Below are positions 42,921 through 51,401 of a stretch of DNA of 64,000 nt, piece by piece. Position 1 is the stretch's first letter. Each line of letters begins with the position of its first letter. The position numbers and the translations under genes are program-made. Origin of the DNA: JACZST01 sp964195155 (GTDB lineage Bacteria > Actinomycetota > Acidimicrobiia > Spongiisociales > UBA5794); assembly GCA_964195155.1 (NCBI GenBank), contig CAXMOP010000015.1:11170-75169 (forward strand), given 5' to 3'. The notes beneath the pieces were generated by a model that was given only the letters and a program-made list of their open reading frames with translations, was not told the origin of the DNA and did not search any database.

Positions 42921-43619
42921 GTGCCGGAGGACCGTCCAACCCTGTCTGATCGATACGAGATCGAAGCTGCCGGTCAGGGGATTCGGGCCGCGGATCTGTC
43001 GCGCGTTGACCGGCAACGGATCGCCGAGCAGTGGCTCGCAGAACAGTATTCCGGCTTCGAGCTGCTCGGCGCTGCCAGCGGCGAGCCCATCGCGATCACG
43101 ACCTACGACGACGATTGGCCCCGGGTCTTCACCGTGTGGGAAGGTCGGCTCTCGAGGGCCTTGGGCGCAATAGCGCCGCGAATCGAGCACGTCGGCTCGA
43201 CCGCAGTGCCGGGGTTGGCAGCGAAACCGGTCGTCGACATTCAAGTGGCCGTGAGGGTGCTCGAGGACGAAGCGGCGTATATCCCCGCCATCGAGTCGAC
43301 GGGCGTTCCCCTGCGCTCACGACACGACGAGGATCGATATTTTCGTGCCCCGCCGGACGCGCCCCGCGTTGTGCAGATCCACGTGTGCGAGGCCGGTGGG
43401 GCATGGCAGCGCAACCACCTGCTGTTCCGTGACTATCTCCGCGCCGATGCCGATACGCGGCGCGCCTATGAGGAGCTCAAGTGGGATCTCGCCGAGCGCT
43501 ACCGCGACGACCGGATGGCCTACACCGAGGGCAAGACTCCGTTTATCCGGGCAGCCATACAACGAGCCGAAGTATGGGCCGAAGCGACCGGTTGGACGGT
43601 AGGAGCTCGCGCCTCGTAA
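42921..43619 (+). CDS. GrpB family protein (UPF0157) with N-terminal extension
   Basis: This 232-residue protein has the GrpB nucleotidyltransferase-like core: YDDDWPRVFTVWEGRL, RIEHVGSTAVPGLAAKPVVDI, and HVCEAGGAWQRNHLLFRDYL. In some actinobacteria this domain is fused to dephospho-CoA kinase; here the first about 55 residues (IRAADLSRVDRQRIAEQWL) are a separate short helical extension and no P-loop is present. The function is unknown. Confidence 0.85.
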   Translation: MPEDRPTLSDRYEIEAAGQGIRAADLSRVDRQRIAEQWLAEQYSGFELLGAASGEPIAITTYDDDWPRVFTVWEGRLSRALGAIAPRIEHVGSTAVPGLAAKPVVDIQVAVRVLEDEAAYIPAIESTGVPLRSRHDEDRYFRAPPDAPRVVQIHVCEAGGAWQRNHLLFRDYLRADADTRRAYEELKWDLAERYRDDRMAYTEGKTPFIRAAIQRAEVWAEATGWTVGARAS

Positions 43620-43624
43620 CTCGC

Positions 43625-45310
43625 TCAGCCGAAAGCCACGACCAGGACTGCGACCACGCCCAGCAGGATCGCGAAGCCCCCCAGGCCAATGATGAAGGAC
43701 TTGGGGATGTCCTCGGTGCCGTTCTCCTCCAGAATGGAATCGAGCATCCCGAGTACGTCTCTGGCTCGCATACCGAGCGCGGAAGAGCCAAGGCCGAAGC
43801 TGGGCAGGCTGGGTCGCCACCCGGTGATGCCCTTGAGACGTGACGTCTTTGCCGTCACCACTAATTCCTCGCGGTCGGCAGCGTCGGAGGCCACGTCCGC
43901 AGGATCGCCGGCATCGGCGTCGCTGGCTCCGGCTTCTTCTGGTTGGTCGTCGTTGTACGACCAACCAGGCTCGTCCTCCGCCTGCTCACGATCGGCGTCG
44001 TCGTAGTACGACCAGCCGCGTTCGTCCTCGGCGGCAGGCTCGCCGGCACCGAACGCCGGCACTTCCGCCGCGGTCACGGCATCCTCCGTGAACAGGCCCG
44101 ACCCATATCCACCGACTTTCGCGGCGTCGTCCGGTGCGGCGTCGTCCGCTGCGGCGTCGTCGGGTACGGAGCCCTCGCGGCCATCCTCGAGGTGAAACTC
44201 GCTCGCCTGATCCGCGGGTGCTTCACCAGCGGAGACTTCGGCAACAGCGACCGGCTCGCCCGGCATGGCTGCGGCCTCTTGCTCCTCGGCGTAGAAGCCG
44301 TCCCAGAAGTCCTTTGCTTGACCGGATCGGGGAGCCGCTGCGGGGGGCTGTGGGTCGGTACCTGGCGCGGCTTCGAGTGGGAAGGCCAACGCCGGGTCTA
44401 TTGGCTGGGCACCAGGTGGGGTGGGTGCAGCCACGGGGCCGTCGCCACCGGCCGGCCCGGTGCTCTGCTCCAGCTGGATCTCCACCGCCGCCGCCGGCGC
44501 TGCTGCAATTGGTGCCACCGCGGCAGCGGCCTGGGGCGCAACCGACTCCACGGCCGGAGTCGGTGGCACGGTCGATGCCGCTACCGGTAGCGGTGCGGCC
44601 GTTGGAGGCGGCGCGGATGCAGCGGGCGCGGGGCTTGTCGGAGGAGCCGACGACACGGTTCCCGATACCACCCCGGGGGTCTCAGGCGTCGTCGCCGGGG
44701 AGGCAGCCGGCCCGGGTGGGATGGCCGCCACCGAGGGTGCGACGGCGGGCTGTGCGGCAACCGGTGCCGCGATCTCGGTGGGAGGGGTCGTTGGAGCGGG
44801 CTGTGGCGCGGCGGGTGGGGGCGTCGACGGAGAAGGCGAAGGCGCTGCCGGAGTCGGAGGCACGGCCGCGGCGGCCGGAGCAGCCGGGACCGCCGGTGGG
44901 GCAGCGGGTGGCTCAGGCGACGCCGGAACGGCCGCGATGGGAGCAGCGGGGACGGGTGCAGCCGGAACCGTCGGGGCGGCGGAAGGAGCGGTTGGCGGCA
45001 TCGGGGCCGCGGCCAGTTCATCGACCGCGGTGGTCGCCGGGGCCGGCGCGGTGCCGGCGCCTGGCATACCGGAGAGAATGGCGAACTCCAGTGGAGAATC
45101 AGGGTTGAACAACACGACCTCGCGCCCGAGAGTGAGGTGGAATGTTCCGTCCGCCTCGCGCCGGAGCTTCAGGTCGGTGCGATTCCAACGCCCGAGCTCG
45201 GTACCTCCGGCAGTAAGGACCAGGGTCTGCGCATCGAGCATGATCGTCGAGGGCAACCCGTTCTCGATTGACCCGGGGATCCTGACCTCCCCGGTGAACG
45301 TCGTCGTCAT
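43625..45310 (-). CDS. Pro/Ala-rich protein with N-terminal beta domain and C-terminal membrane anchor
   Basis: This protein of about 561 residues has three parts. Residues 1-80 form a compact beta-rich domain (FTGEVRIPG, then LGRWNRTDLKLRREADGTFH). A very long linker dominated by A, P, T and V follows, and an acidic segment contains two copies of a GWSYxDD motif. One membrane segment lies at the extreme C terminus (IIGLGGFAILLGVVAVLVVAF). The protein would be tail-anchored. No family is recognised for the whole, and the composition makes similarity searches unreliable. Confidence 0.65.
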   Translation of the reverse strand: MTTTFTGEVRIPGSIENGLPSTIMLDAQTLVLTAGGTELGRWNRTDLKLRREADGTFHLTLGREVVLFNPDSPLEFAILSGMPGAGTAPAPATTAVDELAAAPMPPTAPSAAPTVPAAPVPAAPIAAVPASPEPPAAPPAVPAAPAAAAVPPTPAAPSPSPSTPPPAAPQPAPTTPPTEIAAPVAAQPAVAPSVAAIPPGPAASPATTPETPGVVSGTVSSAPPTSPAPAASAPPPTAAPLPVAASTVPPTPAVESVAPQAAAAVAPIAAAPAAAVEIQLEQSTGPAGGDGPVAAPTPPGAQPIDPALAFPLEAAPGTDPQPPAAAPRSGQAKDFWDGFYAEEQEAAAMPGEPVAVAEVSAGEAPADQASEFHLEDGREGSVPDDAAADDAAPDDAAKVGGYGSGLFTEDAVTAAEVPAFGAGEPAAEDERGWSYYDDADREQAEDEPGWSYNDDQPEEAGASDADAGDPADVASDAADREELVVTAKTSRLKGITGWRPSLPSFGLGSSALGMRARDVLGMLDSILEENGTEDIPKSFIIGLGGFAILLGVVAVLVVAFG

Positions 45311-45376
45311 CCCATCTCCATCTGGTGGGTCAACGTCCTCCATCGGCAGGCTGGGCCCTCCACCTGAGCACGGGAA

Positions 45377-48300
45377 TTATCGAAAATCACGAGAGCGGAT
45401 TCCTTCCAGGGGCCATTCGGTAAAGCGTCGGGCCACCAGGTTGGTGACCCCGTCCTCATGCTCCAGAATCCCTTCTATGACAACCCCTACGGCCTTGCGA
45501 GCTACTTCGTAATGTGCCTCCCACACCTGGGGAAGAATCACGACGTTGAGCAGGCCGGTCTCGTCCTCCAGGTTGATAAAGCGAACACCCTTCGCGGTTG
45601 ATGGACGCTGACGGTGGGTGATGATGCCACCGGCCTTGATCCTCGTGTTATGTCGGGGTGAGGACAACACGTCGGCGATGAGGACACAACCCATGTCATC
45701 GAGCATCTCTCGAACAAAGACAACCGGGTGCGTCGTTGATATACCGGTCGACCACAGATCGGCCTGCATCTCCTCCGCCGGAGCGATGTTGGGGAGCGGG
45801 GGGCGTGCCCCACCATGGTCGAGGGCGAGCCGGTCGGGTCCTTGCTCGGCGAGGGTGCCGGCACTCCAGACGCCCTGGCGGCGTCCCAAACCGATCGGGG
45901 CGAGCGCACCGGAGGCGGCCAACCCCTCATAGGCGTCGAGCGGCAGCCCGGTGCGTTGGGCGAGGTCCTCAGGGGTCGCAAAGGCGCCGGCGGTCATCCT
46001 CGCCGCCTCGATGCGGGTGATCTCGGCATCCCCCAGGTTGCGCACGTAGCGCAGCCCGATCCGAAGGGCAACGGCAGGGCGCAGTGGGTCGTCGACCGGG
46101 CCCCTCCCCCGCCGCCACAGCCCGTCCAAGTAAGCCGACGTGTCGTCCGGGTCGGCGTCGAACGGCTCCACGGTGCAGTCGAACGCGGAGGCGTTGACAT
46201 CGGGGGGGAGGACGACCACGCCGTGGTGCTGAGCATCCTGGACCAGCGAGTTCGGCGAGTAGAAGCCCATCGGCTGAGCATTGAGCAGCCCACAGAAGAA
46301 CTCCGCCGGCCAGTGGTACTTCAACCAGGAGGTCGCATAGACGATGTAGGCGAACGACACCGAATGCGACTCGGGGAAGCCGAATGAGGCAAAACCCTGG
46401 AGCTTCTCCCAGATCTCGTCGGCGGCGGCGCCGGTGACACCGTTGGCCTCCATACCGTCGTACACCTCGCTGCGCAGCCGATCCATGGCCTCGGACGATC
46501 GCTTGTGGGTCATCGCCTGGCGCAGCCGGTCGGACTGCCCTGGGGTGAACCCGGCGCAGATGCGGGCCAGTTCCATCAGCTGCTCCTGGAACACCGGGAT
46601 CCCCAGTGTCTTTTTCAGGATGGGTTCGGTCAATGGATGCGGATACCGGACCGGGTCCAGCCCGTTGCGGCGGCGCAGGAACGGGTGGACCGAGTGGCCC
46701 TGGATGGGTCCGGGCCGGATCAGCGCCACCTCGATGGCAAGGTCGTAGAAGGTCCTTGGCTTCATCTTCGGCAGGGTGGCCATCTGGGCACGCGACTCGA
46801 CCTGGAACACGCCGACGGTGTCGGCGCGGGTCAACATGTCGTAGACGATGGGCTCCTGGGGAATCGTCGCCAGGTCGATGTCGATCCCGTGAACGTCGGC
46901 GATCGTGTCCACGGACATGTGCATGGCGTTGAGCGCACCGAGGGCGAGCAGGTCGAACTTGACGATGCCCATCGTCGCACAGTCGTCCTTGTCCCATTGC
47001 AGCACCGTGCGATCCTCCATGCGGCCCCACTCCAGCGGCACCACCTCCCACAGCGGTCGGCGGGCGACGACCATCCCGCCTGAGTGAATGCCGAGATGCC
47101 TGGGAAAGCCGTCGAGGCGCTGACAGACGTCGTAGATCAGCTCGGTGGTCAAACCGGCCGGCAGGTCGACGACCTCGGGAATCGCTTGCGGGCTGCGGGA
47201 ATCGAGGTACTTGGTCAATCCATTGACCTGGGCCTGGGTCAGCCCGAATGCCTTGCCGACGTCCTGGAGCACCGAGCGGGCCCGGTAGGTGATCACGTTG
47301 GACACCATGGCGGCGCGCTCCCGCCCGTATCTCCGGTAGCAGTACTGGATGACCTCCTCGCGGCGCTCGGCCTCGAAGTCGATGTCGATGTCGGGGGGCC
47401 GGCCTCGTTCCTCTGAGAGGAAACGCTCGAATGGAAGGTGCAGGCGGATCGGATCGACCCGGGTCAGGCCCAGGCAGCGGCACACCGCAGAGTCCGCGCC
47501 GGAGCCGCGGACCTGGCAGTAGATGTCTCGGGAGCGGGCGTAGTTGACGATGTCCCACGCCACCAGGAAGAACCCGGAGAACCCGAGCTCGAAGATCACG
47601 CTCAACTCGTGCTCGAGACGAGCCTCGGCCTTGGGATCGATGCCGTTGCGGTCGCCCGGGTACACATCACCTGCACCCTCGAAGACGAGATGGCGCAGAT
47701 ACTCGTTCTCGTCGTTGAAAGCGCCCGGCATCGGGAAGTCGGGAAGCTGGGGTGTGAGCAGGTCGAGGTCGAAGGCAAGCGCTTCCCCCAATTCGGCGGC
47801 GCGCTCGACCGCACCCGGATACCGGGCGAACCGCTCCGCCATCTCGTCCGCGCTGCGCAGATAGGCAAGGTCGCTTGCGGAGCGGAAACCATCGGCCACC
47901 TCGAGATCGCGCCGACCACCAACGGCGGCGAGAACGTCGCCGAGGACCGCGTCGCTGCGGTCGGCGTAGTGCACGTTGTTGGTCGCCACCGTTGGCAGAC
48001 CGAGTCGGGCGGCGACCTCGGCGAGAAGGTCGTTTCGGGCGTCGTCGTCCGGAAGGCCGTGGTGGGTCAGCTCGATGAAGAGCCGGCCGGGGAAGACCTC
48101 ACCGAGGCGCGATGCCGCCGCCATCGCCCCGGCGAGATCGCCGGCCTGTGCTGCCCGGGGCACCGCCCCCTTGCGGCAGCCGGTGAGGGCATAGAGGTTG
48201 CCCCGCCGCGACGCCTCGGCCAGGTCCTCGTAGCGGTACTCGGGAGCGTCCTTCTTGCCCCGGAACTGGCCGCTCGTGATAAAGCGACTGATGGCGGTAT

Positions 48301-48769
48301 ATCCGACGGGGTCGGGGGCGAGCAAAACGAGATGATCGGTGGGTGGCAGGTCGATGGGCTTGGTCCCATGCATCCGCCGGATCCGCCCCCGGCGGGACCG
48401 CGCTTCGTCCCCCCCGCCGCCAGGCGGGGGGGACGCGGGTTTGCTCGGCAAACCCGCAGGGGGGGCTTCCTTGTCCCCGCCAGGCGGGGGGGACGCGGGT
48501 TTGCTCGGCAAACCCGCAGGGGGGGCTTCCTCGCGACTCGCGACTCGCGACTCGCGACTCATCCCCACCTCCGTCCCGTACACGATGGGCATGGCGAAGA
48601 TCTGCGCCGCCTGATGCACCTTGACCACACCGCGGAACCCGTCATGATCGGTGACGCCGAATGCGGTGTAACCGAGCTCGGCAGCACGCTCGACGAGGCG
48701 GATCGGGTGAGATGCCCCATCGAGGAAGCTGAAGTTGGTATGGGCGTGGAGCTCCGCGTACCGTGCCAC
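45377..48769 (-). CDS. dnaE2: Error-prone DNA polymerase III alpha subunit DnaE2 (ImuC)
   Basis: This C-family polymerase has 1,130 residues. It begins with the PHP domain (AELHAHTNFSFLDGAS), the polymerase core has PDIDIDFEAERREEV with catalytic aspartates, and QEQLMELARICAGF and the C-terminal OB region (TAKGVRFINLEDETGLLNVV) fit DnaE2. Such enzymes carry out SOS mutagenesis with ImuA/ImuB, which are absent from this window. A perfect LexA box lies 13 nt upstream. About 60 residues between VYGTEVGMS and DHLVLLAPD are translated from repetitive DNA and do not belong to the family. Confidence 0.93.
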   Translation of the reverse strand: MARYAELHAHTNFSFLDGASHPIRLVERAAELGYTAFGVTDHDGFRGVVKVHQAAQIFAMPIVYGTEVGMSRESRVASREEAPPAGLPSKPASPPPGGDKEAPPAGLPSKPASPPPGGGGDEARSRRGRIRRMHGTKPIDLPPTDHLVLLAPDPVGYTAISRFITSGQFRGKKDAPEYRYEDLAEASRRGNLYALTGCRKGAVPRAAQAGDLAGAMAAASRLGEVFPGRLFIELTHHGLPDDDARNDLLAEVAARLGLPTVATNNVHYADRSDAVLGDVLAAVGGRRDLEVADGFRSASDLAYLRSADEMAERFARYPGAVERAAELGEALAFDLDLLTPQLPDFPMPGAFNDENEYLRHLVFEGAGDVYPGDRNGIDPKAEARLEHELSVIFELGFSGFFLVAWDIVNYARSRDIYCQVRGSGADSAVCRCLGLTRVDPIRLHLPFERFLSEERGRPPDIDIDFEAERREEVIQYCYRRYGRERAAMVSNVITYRARSVLQDVGKAFGLTQAQVNGLTKYLDSRSPQAIPEVVDLPAGLTTELIYDVCQRLDGFPRHLGIHSGGMVVARRPLWEVVPLEWGRMEDRTVLQWDKDDCATMGIVKFDLLALGALNAMHMSVDTIADVHGIDIDLATIPQEPIVYDMLTRADTVGVFQVESRAQMATLPKMKPRTFYDLAIEVALIRPGPIQGHSVHPFLRRRNGLDPVRYPHPLTEPILKKTLGIPVFQEQLMELARICAGFTPGQSDRLRQAMTHKRSSEAMDRLRSEVYDGMEANGVTGAAADEIWEKLQGFASFGFPESHSVSFAYIVYATSWLKYHWPAEFFCGLLNAQPMGFYSPNSLVQDAQHHGVVVLPPDVNASAFDCTVEPFDADPDDTSAYLDGLWRRGRGPVDDPLRPAVALRIGLRYVRNLGDAEITRIEAARMTAGAFATPEDLAQRTGLPLDAYEGLAASGALAPIGLGRRQGVWSAGTLAEQGPDRLALDHGGARPPLPNIAPAEEMQADLWSTGISTTHPVVFVREMLDDMGCVLIADVLSSPRHNTRIKAGGIITHRQRPSTAKGVRFINLEDETGLLNVVILPQVWEAHYEVARKAVGVVIEGILEHEDGVTNLVARRFTEWPLEGIRSRDFR
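48421..48531. repeat. Two 60-bp palindromic repeats inside dnaE2
   Basis: A 51-bp sequence occurs at 48421-48471 and again at 48481-48531, period 60. Each holds GCGGGTTTGC-TCG-GCAAACCCGC, a 10-bp perfect stem. Both are read in frame on the minus strand as EAPPAGLPSKPASPPPGG. The GCCAGGCGGGG part recurs in the array at the window end. Confidence 0.88.
48532..48560. repeat. (GCGACTC)4 array translated inside dnaE2
   Basis: Four units of the same 7-mer found between genes elsewhere in the window, here inside the dnaE2 frame, where they encode SRESRVASRE. Confidence 0.88.
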
Positions 48770-48782
48770 TCGACCACGCTAA

Positions 48783-48798
48783 TCGAACATATGTTCGA
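48783..48798. promoter_or_regulatory. LexA (SOS) box
   Basis: TCGAACATATGTTCGA is a perfect match to the actinobacterial LexA operator TCGAAC-N4-GTTCGA. It lies 13 nt upstream of dnaE2 and 30 nt upstream of the divergent small membrane protein gene, so it could repress both. Confidence 0.9.
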
Positions 48799-48811
48799 TC
48801 GCCAGTGCAAG

Positions 48812-48817
48812 TACGCT
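48812..48817 (+). promoter_or_regulatory. -10 element TACGCT upstream of the 72-residue gene
   Basis: TACGCT is 11 nt before ATG 48829 and 13 bp beyond the LexA box, so LexA binding would cover this promoter. Confidence 0.45.
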
Positions 48818-48828
48818 CCGGGGCCGCG

Positions 48829-49047
48829 ATGCTCTACGACGAAGACCCAGATGAGCCCGGCCCGGAAGAGATCGCGCGCCTTCAGCGCAGAACCTTCGTC
48901 CGTCGGATGATCGTCATCGTCGTGGTGATCGCCATGATTGCGACACTGCTGGTTCCGATCATCGTTCGCGTGGTGAGAGCCCCATCCGAACCCGATGGCA
49001 TCCTGGCGGTTCAAACACTGATCGCGTCGCGTAGGATAAAACTATGA
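48829..49047 (+). CDS. Small single-pass membrane protein (72 aa)
   Basis: This short protein has an acidic N terminus, a basic patch (QRRTFVRR) and one long hydrophobic segment (MIVIVVVIAMIATLLVPIIV), so it is probably inner-membrane with the N terminus in the cytoplasm. No family is recognised. It is divergent from dnaE2 across the LexA box and overlaps the ACT-domain gene by ATGA. An SOS-linked role is inference only. Confidence 0.65.
   Translation: MLYDEDPDEPGPEEIARLQRRTFVRRMIVIVVVIAMIATLLVPIIVRVVRAPSEPDGILAVQTLIASRRIKL
49032..49037 (+). promoter_or_regulatory. -10 element TAGGAT upstream of the ACT-domain gene
   Basis: TAGGAT lies 6 nt before ATG 49044, inside the end of the 72-residue gene, which suggests a second promoter for the ACT gene. 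Confidence 0.45.
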
Positions 49048-49421
49048 AGGAATTCTCGGTCACCCTCGCCAACAAGCCGGGACAGCTCGCCACCCTCGCC
49101 GGCCAGCTCGCCGACGCCGGAGTCCACATCGAGTCGCTGGCGGCAATCGGCGCCAACGGAGAGACCCTGGTGCGCTTCATGCCCGACGACGCCGACGCCG
49201 CACGACGAATCCTGACCGGGGCGGGCGTCGTGTTCGAAGAGCGGCCGATCCTCGACACGTTCCTTCCCGACGAGCCCGGAGCGCTTGCCGCGGTCGCCAA
49301 GCGCCTCGCAGACGCCGGGGTCAACATCGACTCGATCTACCTACTCCACTCCAATGCCGAGGGGCTGCATTTCGCGGTCACAGTCGACGACCCCGAACTG
49401 GCCCAAGCGGAGCTGGACTGA
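49044..49421 (+). CDS. Tandem ACT-domain protein
   Basis: This 125-residue protein is made of two ACT domains: KEFSVTLANKPGQLATLAGQ at the start, and ILDTFLPDEPGALAAVAKRL in the second half, each with the conserved glycine before the first helix. ACT pairs bind amino acids and regulate partner enzymes; here no enzyme domain is attached. It follows the 72-residue gene with an ATGA overlap. Confidence 0.85.
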   Translation: MKEFSVTLANKPGQLATLAGQLADAGVHIESLAAIGANGETLVRFMPDDADAARRILTGAGVVFEERPILDTFLPDEPGALAAVAKRLADAGVNIDSIYLLHSNAEGLHFAVTVDDPELAQAELD

Positions 49422-49424
49422 AGC

Positions 49425-49507
49425 AGTCGTCAGTCCTCAGCCTTCAGTCCTCAGCCAGAAGCGCCACGAGCTACCTGCCAACTGAAGACTGTTGACTGAC
49501 GACTTCC
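49425..49507. repeat. ACTGAAG-type 7-bp repeats
   Basis: The gap between the ACT gene and the convergent gene contains TCAGTCCTCAGCCTTCAGTC and AACTGAAGACTGTTGACTG, degenerate copies of an ACTGAAG-like 7-mer in both orientations. The same unit appears at 62013. Confidence 0.6.
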
Positions 49508-50482
49508 TCAAACCATATCGACGGCGCTGATCGCCCATGCCACTTCGTCCTTCGGGTCCTCGACCGCCAGGTAGAGCGACCAGCCCCCCACCTGATCCCC
49601 GGGATCCCATAGATACCAGTTGAGCTCATCGAACTCGCTGAGTGCATCGGGATCCTCCGGCAGCTCGTCATAGCCAAGAAGCTGGGCGACGGCCCACCAC
49701 GCCAGCGCCCTCGCTCGGGGCGTTCCCCGCCGGCTCGCGTAGGCGCCGCCACTCGACGCAGCCCACACCATGGCCACCATTGCCTCCTGCGGAGAGACTT
49801 CGGCGATCCGCGCCCGATGCAGCCCCATGGTGCGAATTGCCGAACGGGCGTCGCCGGATACGTGCACTGCGTCGGCGTGGCCGCTGCTCTCGTCCCACCA
49901 CGGCTTCACCAGCTCGAGGAGTGCGTCGACGCCGGTGTCCTCGGCAAGCTGGTCCCCCGCCCTCCCGAGGTCCTCCCACGCCAGAGGCGTTCGCTCTCCC
50001 TCGGGAAAGTCGACACCATCGGAGCGATACACGGCCACCGGATAGGACGGCTCCCACCGGCGCGGCGTCGGTTCGATCTCGAGGATCCTGCCGTCGATCT
50101 GGCCGGCATCGACCTCATCGCCGCGGATCGCCCGCTCGTGCGCCACCATTGCCCGTACCGTCGGGGTTTCCAGAAGCGGTGACAGCTCCTCCCAGGTGTG
50201 GGTCGACGCCGCCACCTCCCAAAGCGGTCCGGGCCCGTATCTGCCCTTTCCGTCGCCGATCACTGCCGCCGCCCGATCGGCAGGAGCGTCGAGGGCAAGA
50301 CGGTATTCGGCGTACTCGGCCGGCCCCCACACCTGCTTACCGCGTTCAACCGCCTCACGGCACCGATCGCGGGTCTCCTCAATCCCATCCCAGTCGCGGC
50401 TGGTTGCCAACCCGTCGATGAAGCGCACCAGCCCGTCGAGATCGCTCGACTCGATCAGCGTGCTCAGTGTCTCCTCGTTCAT
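49508..50482 (-). CDS. Hypothetical protein (324 aa), possibly DUF6183-like
   Basis: This soluble, acidic, helix-rich protein has a tryptophan-rich C-terminal part (ELNWYLWDPGDQVGGWSLYL). The segment VWAASSGGAYASRRGTPRARALAWWAVAQLL resembles DUF6183 proteins, but I hold that assignment as weak. Its ATG overlaps the stop of the upstream phosphotransferase gene (ATGA), so the two are expressed together. Confidence 0.65.
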   Translation of the reverse strand: MNEETLSTLIESSDLDGLVRFIDGLATSRDWDGIEETRDRCREAVERGKQVWGPAEYAEYRLALDAPADRAAAVIGDGKGRYGPGPLWEVAASTHTWEELSPLLETPTVRAMVAHERAIRGDEVDAGQIDGRILEIEPTPRRWEPSYPVAVYRSDGVDFPEGERTPLAWEDLGRAGDQLAEDTGVDALLELVKPWWDESSGHADAVHVSGDARSAIRTMGLHRARIAEVSPQEAMVAMVWAASSGGAYASRRGTPRARALAWWAVAQLLGYDELPEDPDALSEFDELNWYLWDPGDQVGGWSLYLAVEDPKDEVAWAISAVDMV

Positions 50483-51369
50483 TGCGGCGAACCGTAGGAG
50501 GCCCGAACCGCATCACTGAGGATGCGATCGAAACGAGCCCGGGTCTCAGCAGCGGGACGCCCGTCCCAGGTCCAAACCTCCACCGCCGGTAATCCGAGCC
50601 AATACGGGAGAAAGTCGATCGCGTCGACGACGTCCCACGCCGGGTGCCAGGCTCCGCCTTCCCCGAGCTCCAAATATTCGTCAAGCACCGCCTCGGCCTC
50701 ATCGAGACCATGATCCATAGCCAGATTCACCCGAAGGTGGGCAAGGTCGATCGCCAGCGGGCCAATGCAGCCGGACAGCCAGTCGAGCACGCCGGTGAGC
50801 TCCCCCTCGAGCCACAGCAGGTTCCCACCGCGGTAATCGCGGTGGATGAAGCCGGTGGCCGTGGCGGGCGGCGACGTCGCGATCGCAAAGGCCTCGTTCC
50901 AGATGCCCGGATCGCCCGCCCAGCTCGGCGCTGCGAGCTCGAAGCCTTCGTTGTAGCGCTCATAGGGCCATGTGATGCCCCCAGGGTCCACCCGGTGGAT
51001 ATCGGCAATGTTCTGCGCCATTGCGCCAACCCAGCCATCCGGGAGCTCGGTCGTTCCCTCGACCCAGGTCATGAGCACTGTGGGAATCCCCGCCGCTTCA
51101 CCCACACCGTCGACGGCGACGAGTCGCGGCGCCGGGACCGGAGTTGGTTCCAGCAGATCGAGCATCGCCGCTTCGTGATCGGCACGGTCCGGTCGCTCAT
51201 CGAGGAAGTCCTGCTGATCGAACACCTTGGCAACGAGAATGCGACCGTTGGCGAGATCGAGCCGATGGACCGAAGCCGTGGTCGCACCGTCGAGCTTGGT
51301 CGCCGAGAGAACGGGAGACCCAGTCTGCGCCTCAATCCAGGCGCACGTCTGTGTCGTAAGCTCGGACAT
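50479..51369 (-). CDS. APH-family phosphotransferase
   Basis: This protein of about 296 residues has the aminoglycoside/choline kinase fold: ILVAKVFDQQDF with the ATP-binding lysine, the Brenner loop FIHRDYRGGNLLW (HxDxxxxN), and GVLDWLSGCIGPLAIDLAHL as the DxD/DFG equivalent. The substrate could be a sugar, choline or an antibiotic and cannot be told. ATG 51369 is chosen; the upstream open frame is not family-like. It lies 33 bp after typA on the same strand. Confidence 0.85.
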   Translation of the reverse strand: MSELTTQTCAWIEAQTGSPVLSATKLDGATTASVHRLDLANGRILVAKVFDQQDFLDERPDRADHEAAMLDLLEPTPVPAPRLVAVDGVGEAAGIPTVLMTWVEGTTELPDGWVGAMAQNIADIHRVDPGGITWPYERYNEGFELAAPSWAGDPGIWNEAFAIATSPPATATGFIHRDYRGGNLLWLEGELTGVLDWLSGCIGPLAIDLAHLRVNLAMDHGLDEAEAVLDEYLELGEGGAWHPAWDVVDAIDFLPYWLGLPAVEVWTWDGRPAAETRARFDRILSDAVRASYGSPQ

Positions 51370-51401
51370 CTGCGCGGTCACACTACGCGCCGAATCAGTG
51401 C

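Noticed and set aside
48421..48531. Possible CRISPR array in dnaE2
   Set aside because: Only two units, contiguous 60-bp period, no variable spacers, no cas genes, and the region is read in frame as protein.
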